Of a stretch of DNA of 64,000 bases, positions 29,005 to 38,638 are shown piece after piece; the first letter of the stretch is position 1; each line of letters starts with the position of its first letter. The notes beneath the pieces are model-generated. The model was not told the DNA's origin. It saw nothing but the letters and a program-made list of their open reading frames with translations, and made no database searches. The DNA lies in contig NZ_CP063353.1 of assembly GCF_014931565.1 (NCBI RefSeq), positions 3,224,001-3,288,000 of the forward strand, in the 5' to 3' direction. Position numbers and translations under genes: made by a program. The stretch comes from Clostridium sp. 'deep sea'. GTDB taxonomy: Bacteria; Bacillota; UBA994; PWPR01.

Positions 29005-30996
29005 ATGAGTTATGCAATAGAAGTAAATAATATATATGTAACGTTTAACACTTACGGTGGTAAGGTGCATGCTGTACGAGATGTATCTTTTAAGGTGAAA
29101 CAGGGTGAAACTTTAGCAATTGTAGGTGAATCTGGCTCCGGAAAGTCTGTAACAGCTAAAACTATAATGGGTATATTAAGTAAAAACTCTAATATAGAAG
29201 CAGGATCAATTATCTATGAAGGTAAAAATATCTTAGAATATACGGATAATGAAATGAGTAATATTCGTGGTTCAGAAATAGGTATGATATTTCAAGACCC
29301 CATGTCTTCGCTTAATCCGGTTATGAAAATTGGTAAACAAATCACTGAGGCTTTAAGACTTAAATCAAAAATGAGTAAAGCTGAGGCCAAAGAAAAAGCC
29401 TTAAAACTGATGACAGATGTTGGAATTGACCAAGTTGAAAAACGATATAATCAGTATCCATTTCAGTTTTCGGGAGGTATGAGGCAAAGAATAGTAATAG
29501 CAGCTACCTTAGCTTGTGATCCCAAAGTTTTAATTTGTGATGAACCAACAACTGCTTTAGATGTAACTGTACAGTCAAAAATTTTAGACTTAATTAAGGA
29601 ACTACAAAGAAAACGCAATATTGCGGTAATATTTATTACCCATGACCTTGGAGTAGTAGCGAATGTAGCAGATAATGTAGCAGTTATGTATGCTGGAAGA
29701 ATTGTTGAAAAGGGTTCTGTTAGGGACATTTTTTATAACCCTAAATCTCCATATGCAATGGCTTTATTGGCTTCAATGCCAGACCTAGAAACTGATACGG
29801 AGCGGGAGTTATACGCCATACCGGGTACCCCCCCTAACATGTTGTTTCCACCTAAAGGTGATGCTTTTGCTAACAGAAATCAATTTGCCTTAAACGTAGA
29901 CTTTGAAGAGCAACCACCAGAGTTTAAGATTAGCGATACTCATGTAGCAAGCACTTGGTTGTTACATCCAGATGCTCCAGAGGTTAAACCACAAGACTTT
30001 GTTATTGCCCATAAAGAGAAAGAAGAAGCCTCTTATAGCAAAGCCTCTCATATTGATTATAAAAATAAAGTTTTACAGGTTAAAGGTCTTAAACAGCATT
30101 TTACTAGTGGCTGGGGTAAAAGAAAACTAGTAGTTAAAGCAGTAGATGATATTAGCTTTGATATTTATAAAGGTGAAACCTTTGGTTTAGTAGGTGAGTC
30201 TGGTTGTGGTAAAACTACTACTGGCAGAGCAATAATTAGATTATACGAGCCTACCGCTGGTAAAGTTATCTTTAGAGGCAAAAATATTGCTCAAAAAATG
30301 CGAGATAAAGAACGTAGAGATTCTACTAGAGGTATTGAAATGATATTTCAAGACCCAATTACCTCACTTAACCCCAGAATGACTGTTAAAGAGATTATTG
30401 GTGAAGGTTTACGTATTAATAAACTCTGCAAGTCAGAGGCTGAAATGATGGATATTATTTATGAAATGCTGGATGTTGTAGGTTTAACAAGAGAACATGC
30501 CTCACGATATCCCCATGAGTTCTCCGGAGGTCAACGCCAAAGAATAGGAGTAGCTAGAGCTTTAATAACAAATCCCGAACTAGTAATTGCTGATGAACCT
30601 GTTTCAGCACTTGATGTATCAGTACAGGCTCAGGTTTTAAACCTAATGAATAGCATAAAAAAGAGATTAGGATTAACAATTTTGTTTATTGCCCATGACC
30701 TATCTGTTGTAAAATACTTTTCAGATAGAATTGGCGTAATGTATTATGGTAAATTGGTAGAGGTTGCTGAGTCAGAGGAGCTATACAGAAACCCCTTACA
30801 TCCTTATACTGTATCATTATTATCAGCAATACCTCATCCTAATCCAGAGTATGAAAAAACAAGAAAACTAATTAAATATCATCCTTCAATGCATAATTAT
30901 AAGGATAAAAAAGTAGAACTAGTTGAAATCAAACAAGGACATTTTGTACGCTGTTGCCAAGACGAAATGAAAAGATATTTAGCAAAACTAAAGTAG
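29005..30996 (+). CDS. fused oligopeptide transporter ATPase OppD-OppF (copy 1)
   Basis: 663-residue protein carrying two full ABC ATPase domains in one chain, replacing the usual separate OppD and OppF. Domain 1 has Walker A GESGSGKS at 41-48, signature FSGGMRQR and Walker [12 protein letters not shown]. Domain 2 has GESGCGKT at 397-404, signature FSGGQRQR and [11 protein letters not shown]. Each domain ends in an oligo_HPY-type tail ([10 protein letters not shown] and [16 protein letters not shown]). The total equals OppD plus OppF, and both sites look active. Confidence 0.93.
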   Translation: MSYAIEVNNIYVTFNTYGGKVHAVRDVSFKVKQGETLAIVGESGSGKSVTAKTIMGILSKNSNIEAGSIIYEGKNILEYTDNEMSNIRGSEIGMIFQDPMSSLNPVMKIGKQITEALRLKSKMSKAEAKEKALKLMTDVGIDQVEKRYNQYPFQFSGGMRQRIVIAATLACDPKVLICDEPTTALDVTVQSKILDLIKELQRKRNIAVIFITHDLGVVANVADNVAVMYAGRIVEKGSVRDIFYNPKSPYAMALLASMPDLETDTERELYAIPGTPPNMLFPPKGDAFANRNQFALNVDFEEQPPEFKISDTHVASTWLLHPDAPEVKPQDFVIAHKEKEEASYSKASHIDYKNKVLQVKGLKQHFTSGWGKRKLVVKAVDDISFDIYKGETFGLVGESGCGKTTTGRAIIRLYEPTAGKVIFRGKNIAQKMRDKERRDSTRGIEMIFQDPITSLNPRMTVKEIIGEGLRINKLCKSEAEMMDIIYEMLDVVGLTREHASRYPHEFSGGQRQRIGVARALITNPELVIADEPVSALDVSVQAQVLNLMNSIKKRLGLTILFIAHDLSVVKYFSDRIGVMYYGKLVEVAESEELYRNPLHPYTVSLLSAIPHPNPEYEKTRKLIKYHPSMHNYKDKKVELVEIKQGHFVRCCQDEMKRYLAKLK

Positions 30997-31002
30997 ATTG
31001 GA

Positions 31003-31548
31003 ATGAAAATTGGTATGAAAAAAATAGGACTGATTACCCTTGTAATAGTAATAACATTGGCTGTGTTTTCAGCTCTCTACATGCAAACTAAGCTATATAA
31101 GGGGGAGCCCTACTTTTATGCCCCTCATGAGTTTAAAGGTGAAGTGCTAAAACGAATTAACCAAAATGATATGTTTTACTCACCAATATGGTGTATGTTA
31201 TTAGCAGTTGGCCTTATGTTAGGATATAACTTGTTTAAGGTTTTAATTGGTACCCATTCATACTATAGCACACCACTTTATCTGTTAATGGTTTTGCTGT
31301 ATATGATATCAATAATTGCCCTGTTTAAAGCCTATTATGTAATAGGTCAAGCAATGATCCTAACGAGCAAAACAGGCGAGTTTTTAATGGGATTCTTTGA
31401 GATAATGGGGCCTTTTATTTTCATATTTTTGCTGTGTGGCATAAATGAAATAATTAAGTTTTATAACCTACATTATAAAAAAATTGATGATTGCCAAGAT
31501 CGACAACGCTTTAACGTTTTAAAAAACATTTTAAAGAATAAAAATTAA
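31003..31548 (+). CDS. uncharacterised membrane protein of the opp operon (copy 1)
   Basis: 181-residue protein with about four membrane helices (roughly 8-27, 64-84, 93-117, 127-147) and a basic C-terminus ending in NVLKNILK. I do not recognise a family. It starts six bases after the fused ATPase gene, is the last gene before the terminator, and has an equally long paralogue at the same place in the second opp operon. That conservation suggests a transporter-linked role, but the function is unknown. Confidence 0.8.
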   Translation: MKIGMKKIGLITLVIVITLAVFSALYMQTKLYKGEPYFYAPHEFKGEVLKRINQNDMFYSPIWCMLLAVGLMLGYNLFKVLIGTHSYYSTPLYLLMVLLYMISIIALFKAYYVIGQAMILTSKTGEFLMGFFEIMGPFIFIFLLCGINEIIKFYNLHYKKIDDCQDRQRFNVLKNILKNKN

Positions 31549-31600
31549 AAGAGCTACTGTTAAAATCTTTTAGCTTTTGTTATATAGTAATTTAAATAAT

Positions 31601-31632
31601 AAAAAAAGACGTTTGATTTAACGTCTTTTTTT
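31601..31632 (+). terminator. terminator of opp operon 1
   Basis: Stem AAAAAAAGACGTT / AACGTCTTTTTTT with loop TGATTT, ending in a T tract; 52 bases after the last gene. Confidence 0.9.
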
Positions 31633-31740
31633 GTGTTTAAAGCACTTAAATAGTTAACAATTGCACTAGTTTTTAAATGGTAATTTTTTAGTATATAGTT
31701 ATTAATTTAACAATAAAAAGAAATTATATGGATGTATTTT

Positions 31741-31754
31741 GTATACATGTATAC
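31741..31754. promoter_or_regulatory. 14-bp perfect palindrome
   Basis: GTATACATGTATAC is a perfect dyad, of the kind bound by dimeric repressors, about 445 bases before oppA2. In such AT-rich DNA it could be chance. Confidence 0.3.
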
Positions 31755-32199
31755 ATATTGAGTTAGTTTAGTTAACAGCGTGACTAATTAGTAAACTACC
31801 TATATATATACCTAAATATAGTATTTTATATCGTTTTTAAGCTTATATTCTTATTTGTTATATTAAAAAAGTATAATATGGTTATATAATTAATAAATAT
31901 CTTGCCAGCAAAATTATTATAATTACAGTATATACAAAGGTTTTTAGTGTAGTATAATTATTTTCAATCAATTTGAACTACATAAAATTACATATATCAT
32001 ATTAATTAAATATAATAATCAAATTAAACAACTACTTTACTCAAGTAATTAACAAAATATATATAATTTTTTTATACATTTTGGATGTTAAATAAAAACA
32101 TAATTGTTTAAAAATATAATAAATAAAATTATTTATTAGTAGTTTAATATTAAGCTCTGCTTGATATTGAAATAAAAAAAATTTGAGGAGGCAGTTATC

Positions 32200-33915
32200 T
32201 TGAAAAAGGTATGTTCGTTATTGTTAATTGCTTTAGTGTTGATGGTTGCAGTTACAGGTTGTACTAGTAGCGCCAACACTGATGTAAAGGGTAAGTTAAT
32301 TTTTAGAAAAACAAATAGCAGTATTGGTACACTCAATCAACAAGTGTATAACAATACAGCTGAGAGTCGTGTATTAACCTTAATAAATGGTAATTTACTT
32401 GACTTAGTATTAGATGCAGAAAACAAAACATATAAGTTTGCTCCTATGCATGCAGAGGCTTTGCCAACAAGAAATGATGATGGTACAGTATGGACTTTTA
32501 AACTCAGAAACAACAATGAGTGGAGTGATGGAACACCAATTACTGCGCACACTTATGAGTATACTTACAAAGTTCTAATGGATCCAAAACTAGCTAACCG
32601 TCGTGGTGATGTCTTAATTGACGAGTTTAAGGTTATAAATGGTGAAAAGTACTTAGCTGGTGAATGTGAATGGTCTGAGGTTGGAGTTAAAGCTACTGAT
32701 GACAATACACTCGTAGTTACAATTGAGCAAAAAGTTACTGATTTTGACTTTATGTCTGCTTTTGCTGGTGGTGGTGCTACTTCTCCAATTAAAGAAGAAT
32801 TATATGAGCAATGTTTTAATTCAGATAGAACAGAAAATACATATGGAACTTCTGTAGAGACTACACCTTCATCTGGTCCTTATAAATTAGTTGAGTGGAC
32901 ACGTGATAAGTACAGAGAATATGTTAAAAATGAAAACTACGGTGGAGCTCAACACTTTGTTCCAGAAATAATTACTGAGCAAGTAAGTGAAGACAATAAT
33001 ACCATAGTTCAATTATTCGAAACTGGAGAGACTGATTATTGTACTATATCTGGTAGTGATTTTGATAAATATGAAGATCACCCAGGGTTAATTTACGCTA
33101 GTTCAACCTCTATTAGAAACATGTATATAAATACTAAATCAGATAAAAAATTCTTAGATGACATTAACTTTAGAAGAGCTATGTTCTATGCTATGCCTAG
33201 AGAAAAAATTGCTAAGGATATTTATAAAACACATATTCCAGCAAACTACTATATTTCTTCAGCTAAGGTAGCAAACCTAGAGACTAAAGTTTTTTATCGC
33301 GATACAAAACAGGCTAAGGCTAATATCTCTGAAAACTATAGCCTTGATTTAGATTACGCTAAAAGCTGTTTTGATAAAGCATATGCTGCTAACGGAAACA
33401 AAAAGATGGAAGTTGAAATTTTATACTTCGAAGACTCTAATAATATGAAGGTTATGGCAGAAGTAATTGAAGAAGAATTTGAAGTACTCTTTGGTTCAGA
33501 CAGACTAGATATTAAGTTAAAAGGTATGCCTTGGAGAGTATGTTACGAGCAATTAAGAGCCAAAAACTTTGATATGGGCTTTGGTGGCTGGGCTGGCAGT
33601 AGACTAAATCCATACAGTGGTATGAAAGTTTATACATCTAGTTATGCACGTAAACACGGTACATTTGCAAATGCTGAGTATGACAAATTATATGAAGAAA
33701 TCATGGAACCCACAATCGATGCAGAAACTCGTTTAGATAAACTAGCTCAAATGGAAAAAATCATGTTAGATAGTTGCACTCACATTCCACTTTATGAAAG
33801 TAGAACTCCATATCTATTCTCAGATAGAGTTCACTTACTGGTAGATGAGTATGTTCCAGGGGTTGGATTTGCAGAATATGAAGCAAATTTAGATCCAATG
33901 GACATAGGGGAATAA
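32200..33915 (+). CDS. oppA: oligopeptide ABC transporter substrate-binding lipoprotein (copy 2)
   Basis: 571-residue SBP_bac_5 lipoprotein; signal peptide with lipobox AVTGC. TTG start after GAGGAGG, the same unusual start as copy 1. It shares long stretches with copy 1 (WTFKLR, SDGTPITAHTYEYTYK, ETTPSSGPYKLVEW), but the pocket region differs, so the two may bind different peptides. It is followed by a hairpin before oppB2. Confidence 0.93.
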   Translation: MKKVCSLLLIALVLMVAVTGCTSSANTDVKGKLIFRKTNSSIGTLNQQVYNNTAESRVLTLINGNLLDLVLDAENKTYKFAPMHAEALPTRNDDGTVWTFKLRNNNEWSDGTPITAHTYEYTYKVLMDPKLANRRGDVLIDEFKVINGEKYLAGECEWSEVGVKATDDNTLVVTIEQKVTDFDFMSAFAGGGATSPIKEELYEQCFNSDRTENTYGTSVETTPSSGPYKLVEWTRDKYREYVKNENYGGAQHFVPEIITEQVSEDNNTIVQLFETGETDYCTISGSDFDKYEDHPGLIYASSTSIRNMYINTKSDKKFLDDINFRRAMFYAMPREKIAKDIYKTHIPANYYISSAKVANLETKVFYRDTKQAKANISENYSLDLDYAKSCFDKAYAANGNKKMEVEILYFEDSNNMKVMAEVIEEEFEVLFGSDRLDIKLKGMPWRVCYEQLRAKNFDMGFGGWAGSRLNPYSGMKVYTSSYARKHGTFANAEYDKLYEEIMEPTIDAETRLDKLAQMEKIMLDSCTHIPLYESRTPYLFSDRVHLLVDEYVPGVGFAEYEANLDPMDIGE

Positions 33916-33926
33916 GTAATAAATAA

Positions 33927-33956
33927 TAGAGTGTTTATCGTAAGATAAACACTCTA
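33927..33956 (+). promoter_or_regulatory. intercistronic hairpin oppA2-oppB2
   Basis: Perfect 13-bp stem TAGAGTGTTTATC / GATAAACACTCTA with a GTAA loop. Compared with 26848-26879, the C-G pair in TTCATC/GATGAA has become T-A in TTTATC/GATAAA, a compensatory change keeping the stem intact. Confidence 0.82.
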
Positions 33957-33991
33957 ACTTGATTCAATTTGTAAAAATAGGAGGATAGAAA

Positions 33992-34939
33992 ATGCTTAGA
34001 TATGCTATGCAAAGAATCGTACTTATTTTTATTACTTTATTTCTAATTGTTACTATATCATTTCTTACTATTAGAATGATGCCCGGATCTTTTATGAACA
34101 CAGATGAAATGCCTGATGGCATGGTAAAAATAGTAGAGGAAAAATACCACTTGCATGAACCCCTTATTGTGCAGTATGGTTATTATTTAAAAGACATGCT
34201 TAGAGGAGATTTTGGAGTTAGTTTAGCAATGCAACCCCAAAGACCGGTAGTTGATATGGTATCAGAAAAACTGCCTATAACATTACAGTTAAATGTATTT
34301 TCACTTTTTATTATTCTACCGTTTGCTACTCTTTTTGGAGTAACAACAGCGTTAAAAAAGAATACCTTATATGATCATATAATGAATGTACTGATTGTAA
34401 TTGCAATTTCTGTTCCGAGCTTTGTATTTGCTTCATTAATGAAGTATACATTGGCATTTAAACTGGGCTGGTTTCCAATAGTTTTAGATAAAAGTACTGT
34501 TTTAACCTTAAAGAAGTTTCACTCTATGATATTACCTATAATTGCCTTATCTTTAGGTAGTATTGCTAGTTTAACTCGTTATGTACGTGCTGAGTTGGCT
34601 GAGAGCATGAATGCAGACTATATGCAGTTAGCAAAAGCAAAAGGATTAAATAAGTACCAGGCTATTTTTAGACACGCTATGAGAAACTCATTTATACCTC
34701 TTGCCAATATGGTTATTCCTTTATTTATGGGAATATTAGGTGGTTCTTTGGTAATAGAGAATATTTTCGCTATACCTGGTACAGGGCCATTATTGGTTAG
34801 CTCAATTTTTACCCAAGATTATCCAGTATCTATGGCTGTGCTATTATTCTATTCGATCATTAGTTTAGTTACAATTTTGGTAGTAGATTTATCGTATGGA
34901 GTTATAGACCCAAGAATTAGAATGGGAGGTAAACGCTAA
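33992..34939 (+). CDS. oppB: oligopeptide ABC transporter permease OppB (copy 2)
   Basis: 315-residue permease, same length as copy 1 and highly similar throughout (for example AIFRHAMRNSFIPLANMVIP and the KAKGLNKYQ coupling loop). ATG 33992 after AGGAGG. It overlaps oppC2 by one base. Confidence 0.94.
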   Translation: MLRYAMQRIVLIFITLFLIVTISFLTIRMMPGSFMNTDEMPDGMVKIVEEKYHLHEPLIVQYGYYLKDMLRGDFGVSLAMQPQRPVVDMVSEKLPITLQLNVFSLFIILPFATLFGVTTALKKNTLYDHIMNVLIVIAISVPSFVFASLMKYTLAFKLGWFPIVLDKSTVLTLKKFHSMILPIIALSLGSIASLTRYVRAELAESMNADYMQLAKAKGLNKYQAIFRHAMRNSFIPLANMVIPLFMGILGGSLVIENIFAIPGTGPLLVSSIFTQDYPVSMAVLLFYSIISLVTILVVDLSYGVIDPRIRMGGKR

Positions 34940-36060
34940 TGAGTAAAGACCTCAAGAAATATACAGATGACCAATTTACCTTTGCCCACTCTGCTCAACA
35001 AGAGCTCAAAGACGATAAGTTCGAAACAGAGCCAGTAGGTTTTTTTAAGGATGCTGGTATCAGGTTTAGAAAAAATAAAGCTTCAATTATAGCAGCGGGA
35101 ATTATAATTGTCATTGTTATGATGGCTTTAATAGGACCAAGTATGACTAAATACAGCTTTAGAGAACAGAGAATAGACTTAGCTTATTTACCAGCCCGAA
35201 TACCTGGGATAGAGAAACTTGGTATATTTGATGGTACAAGAGAAAAGCGAGTTAGAGCTTCGAAAATTGATACAGAATATAAAGATAGTATTATTAAAGT
35301 TGTAAAAGAGTATGAGATGTACGGCGTAAAAATGGCAGATATTAAATTCGATGATTATGCCTACCGTGGCGTTAAAGATAAATATTTTTTATTTGGTACA
35401 GATTATGTTGGACGAGACCAATGGACCAGAATTTGGCGTGGAACACGTGTGTCATTGCTAATTGCTTTAATTTCAATGCTGGTTAATATTTTCATTGGTG
35501 TAGTATATGGTGCTATATCAGGCTACTATGGTGGTACAGTTGACCTTGTTATGCAACGTTTTACGGAGGTGTTAAACGGTGTACCACGAACAGTAGTAAT
35601 GATTTTATTTATCCTTTATTTTGGTGCTGGTATTTTGCCAATAGCTTTAGCACTATGTCTAAAGGGATGGATTGGCATGAGCCGCATGATTCGTGCTCAG
35701 TTTTACAGATATAAACGAATGGAATATGTATTAGCATCAAGAACTTTGGGTGCTAAAGATATGACCTTAATATTTAGACATATTTTGCCTAATGCAATTG
35801 GTATTTTAATTACTAAAGCGGCTTTAGCTATTCCTTCAGCTATTTTTAGTGAGTCGTTTTTGGCTTATTTGGGTTTAGGTGTACAGGCTCCTGAGCCATC
35901 AATTGGGGTATTGTTAGCGGAGGGGCAAAAGGTTTTAGTTCAATTTCCACATTTAACATTGTTCCCTGCACTAGTAATATCATTGCTCATGATTTCGTTT
36001 AACCTCTTTGGTAATGGATTACGTGATGCGTTTGATCCTACCCAACGTGGTATAGAGTAG
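34939..36060 (+). CDS. oppC: oligopeptide ABC transporter permease OppC (copy 2)
   Basis: 373-residue permease with the same extracytoplasmic insert (about 80-155) as copy 1, then GTDYVGRDQWTRIWRG and the YVLASRTLGAKD coupling loop. The C-terminal half is almost identical to copy 1, including LCLKGWIGMSRMIRAQFY, so the duplication is recent or maintained by selection or gene conversion. Confidence 0.94.
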   Translation: MSKDLKKYTDDQFTFAHSAQQELKDDKFETEPVGFFKDAGIRFRKNKASIIAAGIIIVIVMMALIGPSMTKYSFREQRIDLAYLPARIPGIEKLGIFDGTREKRVRASKIDTEYKDSIIKVVKEYEMYGVKMADIKFDDYAYRGVKDKYFLFGTDYVGRDQWTRIWRGTRVSLLIALISMLVNIFIGVVYGAISGYYGGTVDLVMQRFTEVLNGVPRTVVMILFILYFGAGILPIALALCLKGWIGMSRMIRAQFYRYKRMEYVLASRTLGAKDMTLIFRHILPNAIGILITKAALAIPSAIFSESFLAYLGLGVQAPEPSIGVLLAEGQKVLVQFPHLTLFPALVISLLMISFNLFGNGLRDAFDPTQRGIE

Positions 36061-36076
36061 AAAAGAGGTGAAAATA

Positions 36077-38059
36077 ATGAGTAATTATGCTATAGAAGTA
36101 AAGAACTTATATGTAACATTTAATACATTTAGTGGCAAAGTGCATGCTGTTCGAGACGTTTCGTTTAATGTGAAAAATGGTGAAACATTAGCCATAGTAG
36201 GTGAATCTGGTTCAGGCAAATCAGTTACAGCTAAAACAATAATGGGGCTACTAACCAAAAATGCTAATATTGAAAGTGGCTCAGTTTTATATGAAGGAAA
36301 AAATCTTTTAGAGCAAACCGAAAAAGAGATGTGTAACATTAGGGGCTCTGAGATTGGCATGATCTTTCAAGATCCACTAGCGTCTTTAAATCCAGTAATG
36401 AAAATAGGTAAACAGATTACGGAGGCCTTAAGAATAAAACAAAGAATTGCCAAAGATGAGGCTAAAGAAATAGCCATTCAACTTATGAAAGACGTAGGTA
36501 TTCCTTATGCAGAAAAAAGATATGAACAATATCCATTTCAGTTTTCGGGGGGTATGCGTCAACGTATTGTTATAGCTACAACATTAGCTATGGATCCTAA
36601 AGTCTTAATCTGTGATGAGCCTACTACGGCTTTAGATGTAACTGTACAATCTAAAATTCTTGAGTTAATAAAAGAAATTCAACGAAAAAGAAATATAGCA
36701 GTAATATTTATTACCCACGACCTTGGTGTTGTTGCCAATGTTGCAGATACAGTAGCTGTAATGTATGCCGGAAAGATTGTAGAAAAAGGTACAGTAGAAG
36801 ATATATTCTATAATGCTAAAACGCCATATGCCATGGCTTTAATGGCTTCAATGCCAGATTTAGAGACTGACACTCAGCGTGAGCTATATGCTATACCGGG
36901 TACGCCACCTAATATGTTGTTTCCTCCTAAAGGTGATGCTTTTGCAGCCCGAAACCAGTTTGCCTTAAAACTAGACTTTGAGGAGCAACCACCTGAATTT
37001 AAAGTTTCTAATACCCATGTTGCTAGCACTTGGTTAATGCATCCTAAGGCGCCAAGTGTAACTAAAAAAGACTTTATAAATAATAATGAGAGTTATCAAA
37101 GTGGTGAGTTTGGAAAAGGATCAACAATTGATTACAATAATAAGGTTCTTGAGGTAAAGGGATTAAAACAATACTTTACTAGTGGTACAGGTAAACGCAA
37201 AATTACAGTTAAAGCAGTAGATGATGTTAGCTTTGATATTTTTAAAGGCGAAACATTTGGTTTAGTAGGCGAATCTGGTTGTGGTAAAACTACCACAGGT
37301 AGAGGGATAATTAGACTTTACCAGCCTACAGCTGGAGAGGTTATTTTTAGAGGTAAAAATATTGCAGCTAAAATGTCGGACAAAGAGCGCAGAAACGCTA
37401 CCCGTGGTATTGAGATGATTTTTCAAGACCCCGTAGCATCATTAAACCCTCGTATGACTGTAAAAGAGATTATAGGCGAAGGTTTACGAATTAATAGATT
37501 ATGTACTTCTGAAGAAGAGATGATGGACATGATTTATAAAATGCTTGATGTAGTAGGTTTAACAAAAGAGCATGCCTCAAGATATCCACATGAATTCTCG
37601 GGTGGGCAAAGACAGCGTATTGGTGTTGCCAGAGCTTTAATAACTAATCCAGAGGTAGTTATTGCAGACGAGCCAGTTTCTGCTCTTGATGTATCGGTGC
37701 AAGCTCAGGTTTTAAATCTAATGAATCGTATTAAGAAAAAGCTAGGTTTATCAATCTTATTTATTGCCCATGACTTATCTGTAGTAAAGTATTTTTCGGA
37801 TAGAATTGGGGTAATGTATTATGGAAAATTAGTAGAGGTTGCTGATGCTAATGAGCTCTATAAAAATCCTTTACATCCATACACAAAATCATTATTATCA
37901 GCTATACCTCATCCTAATCCAGAGTATGAGAAAAAGCGTAAACACATTAATTATAGTGCATCTATGCATAAGTATGGTAAAAATGAGGAAGTTAGCTTAG
38001 TAGAAGTTTCTAAAGGACACTTTGTTAGATGTTCAAAAGCAGAGAGACAAAAATACTAA
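36077..38059 (+). CDS. fused oligopeptide transporter ATPase OppD-OppF (copy 2)
   Basis: 660-residue two-domain ATPase like copy 1, with two Walker A ([16 protein letters not shown]), two signatures ([16 protein letters not shown]) and two Walker B motifs. ATG 36077 is favoured by AGAGGTG at 36064-36070; an in-frame GTG at 36068 overlaps that site. The stop overlaps the next start (TAATG). Confidence 0.93.
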   Translation: MSNYAIEVKNLYVTFNTFSGKVHAVRDVSFNVKNGETLAIVGESGSGKSVTAKTIMGLLTKNANIESGSVLYEGKNLLEQTEKEMCNIRGSEIGMIFQDPLASLNPVMKIGKQITEALRIKQRIAKDEAKEIAIQLMKDVGIPYAEKRYEQYPFQFSGGMRQRIVIATTLAMDPKVLICDEPTTALDVTVQSKILELIKEIQRKRNIAVIFITHDLGVVANVADTVAVMYAGKIVEKGTVEDIFYNAKTPYAMALMASMPDLETDTQRELYAIPGTPPNMLFPPKGDAFAARNQFALKLDFEEQPPEFKVSNTHVASTWLMHPKAPSVTKKDFINNNESYQSGEFGKGSTIDYNNKVLEVKGLKQYFTSGTGKRKITVKAVDDVSFDIFKGETFGLVGESGCGKTTTGRGIIRLYQPTAGEVIFRGKNIAAKMSDKERRNATRGIEMIFQDPVASLNPRMTVKEIIGEGLRINRLCTSEEEMMDMIYKMLDVVGLTKEHASRYPHEFSGGQRQRIGVARALITNPEVVIADEPVSALDVSVQAQVLNLMNRIKKKLGLSILFIAHDLSVVKYFSDRIGVMYYGKLVEVADANELYKNPLHPYTKSLLSAIPHPNPEYEKKRKHINYSASMHKYGKNEEVSLVEVSKGHFVRCSKAERQKY

Positions 38060-38604
38060 TGCCTAAAGTGTTTAAAAAAAGAGGTTTAGTAATACTTATA
38101 GTACTTATTCTTTTAGGGATTTTTGCGGCACTATATATGCAATTAAATCTTTACAAAGGTGATAACCTAAGAACTTGGTCATCCTATGAATTAAGAATGG
38201 GTAAGGGTGAAATAGTCAAGCAAAAAGAAAGGCTATTTTTACCGCTTTATACTATGTTACTAGCCTTAATAGGCTATGTTGGATACTCTATATTTGAGCT
38301 TTTTGTAGGAGTTCACTCCTACTACAAAACTTCAAGATTTTTATTGATGATAGCAACTTATGCAGTAGCAGCTGTATATTTATTTAAAGGTTATTATGTG
38401 ATTGCCCTAGCTCAGTCTATAACAGGCAAAACAGCCGAATATGTTATTGGCTTTAATAAACTTATGGGACCTGTTGCAGTTGTTATACTCTTAATGGGAA
38501 TAAACTATTTCATAAAAAAAAGAAACCTTAAACAAAGAGAAAATATCTCAATTGATAATGAACGTTATAATGTATTAAAAGCAATACTAAATAAAAAAAG
38601 ATAA
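38059..38604 (+). CDS. uncharacterised membrane protein of the opp operon (copy 2)
   Basis: 181 residues, about four helices, paralogue of 31003-31548 (shared ALYMQ, LYKG, HSYY, YYVI, TGK.E and N-V-LK-IL segments) but more diverged than the transporter genes. The start at 38059 overlaps the oppDF2 stop by one base and gives the same length as copy 1. No known family; probably associated with the Opp system. Confidence 0.8.
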   Translation: MPKVFKKRGLVILIVLILLGIFAALYMQLNLYKGDNLRTWSSYELRMGKGEIVKQKERLFLPLYTMLLALIGYVGYSIFELFVGVHSYYKTSRFLLMIATYAVAAVYLFKGYYVIALAQSITGKTAEYVIGFNKLMGPVAVVILLMGINYFIKKRNLKQRENISIDNERYNVLKAILNKKR

Positions 38605-38605
38605 A

Positions 38606-38635
38606 AAACAGGACTCGATCTTTCGAGTCCTGTTT
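38606..38635. terminator. bidirectional terminator between opp operon 2 and vanW copy 2
   Basis: 13-bp stem AAACAGGACTCGA / TCGAGTCCTGTTT with loop TCTT, between convergent stops at 38604 and 38639. A-rich on one side and T-rich on the other, so it can serve both strands. Confidence 0.88.
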
Positions 38636-38638
38636 AAA

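Larger units (their letters stand above)
31549..32199. other. intergenic region between the two opp operons
   Basis: Apart from the terminator and a 14-bp palindrome listed separately, this is very AT-rich with no supportable gene. The oppA2 ribosome site GAGGAGG lies at about 32185-32191. Confidence 0.65.
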
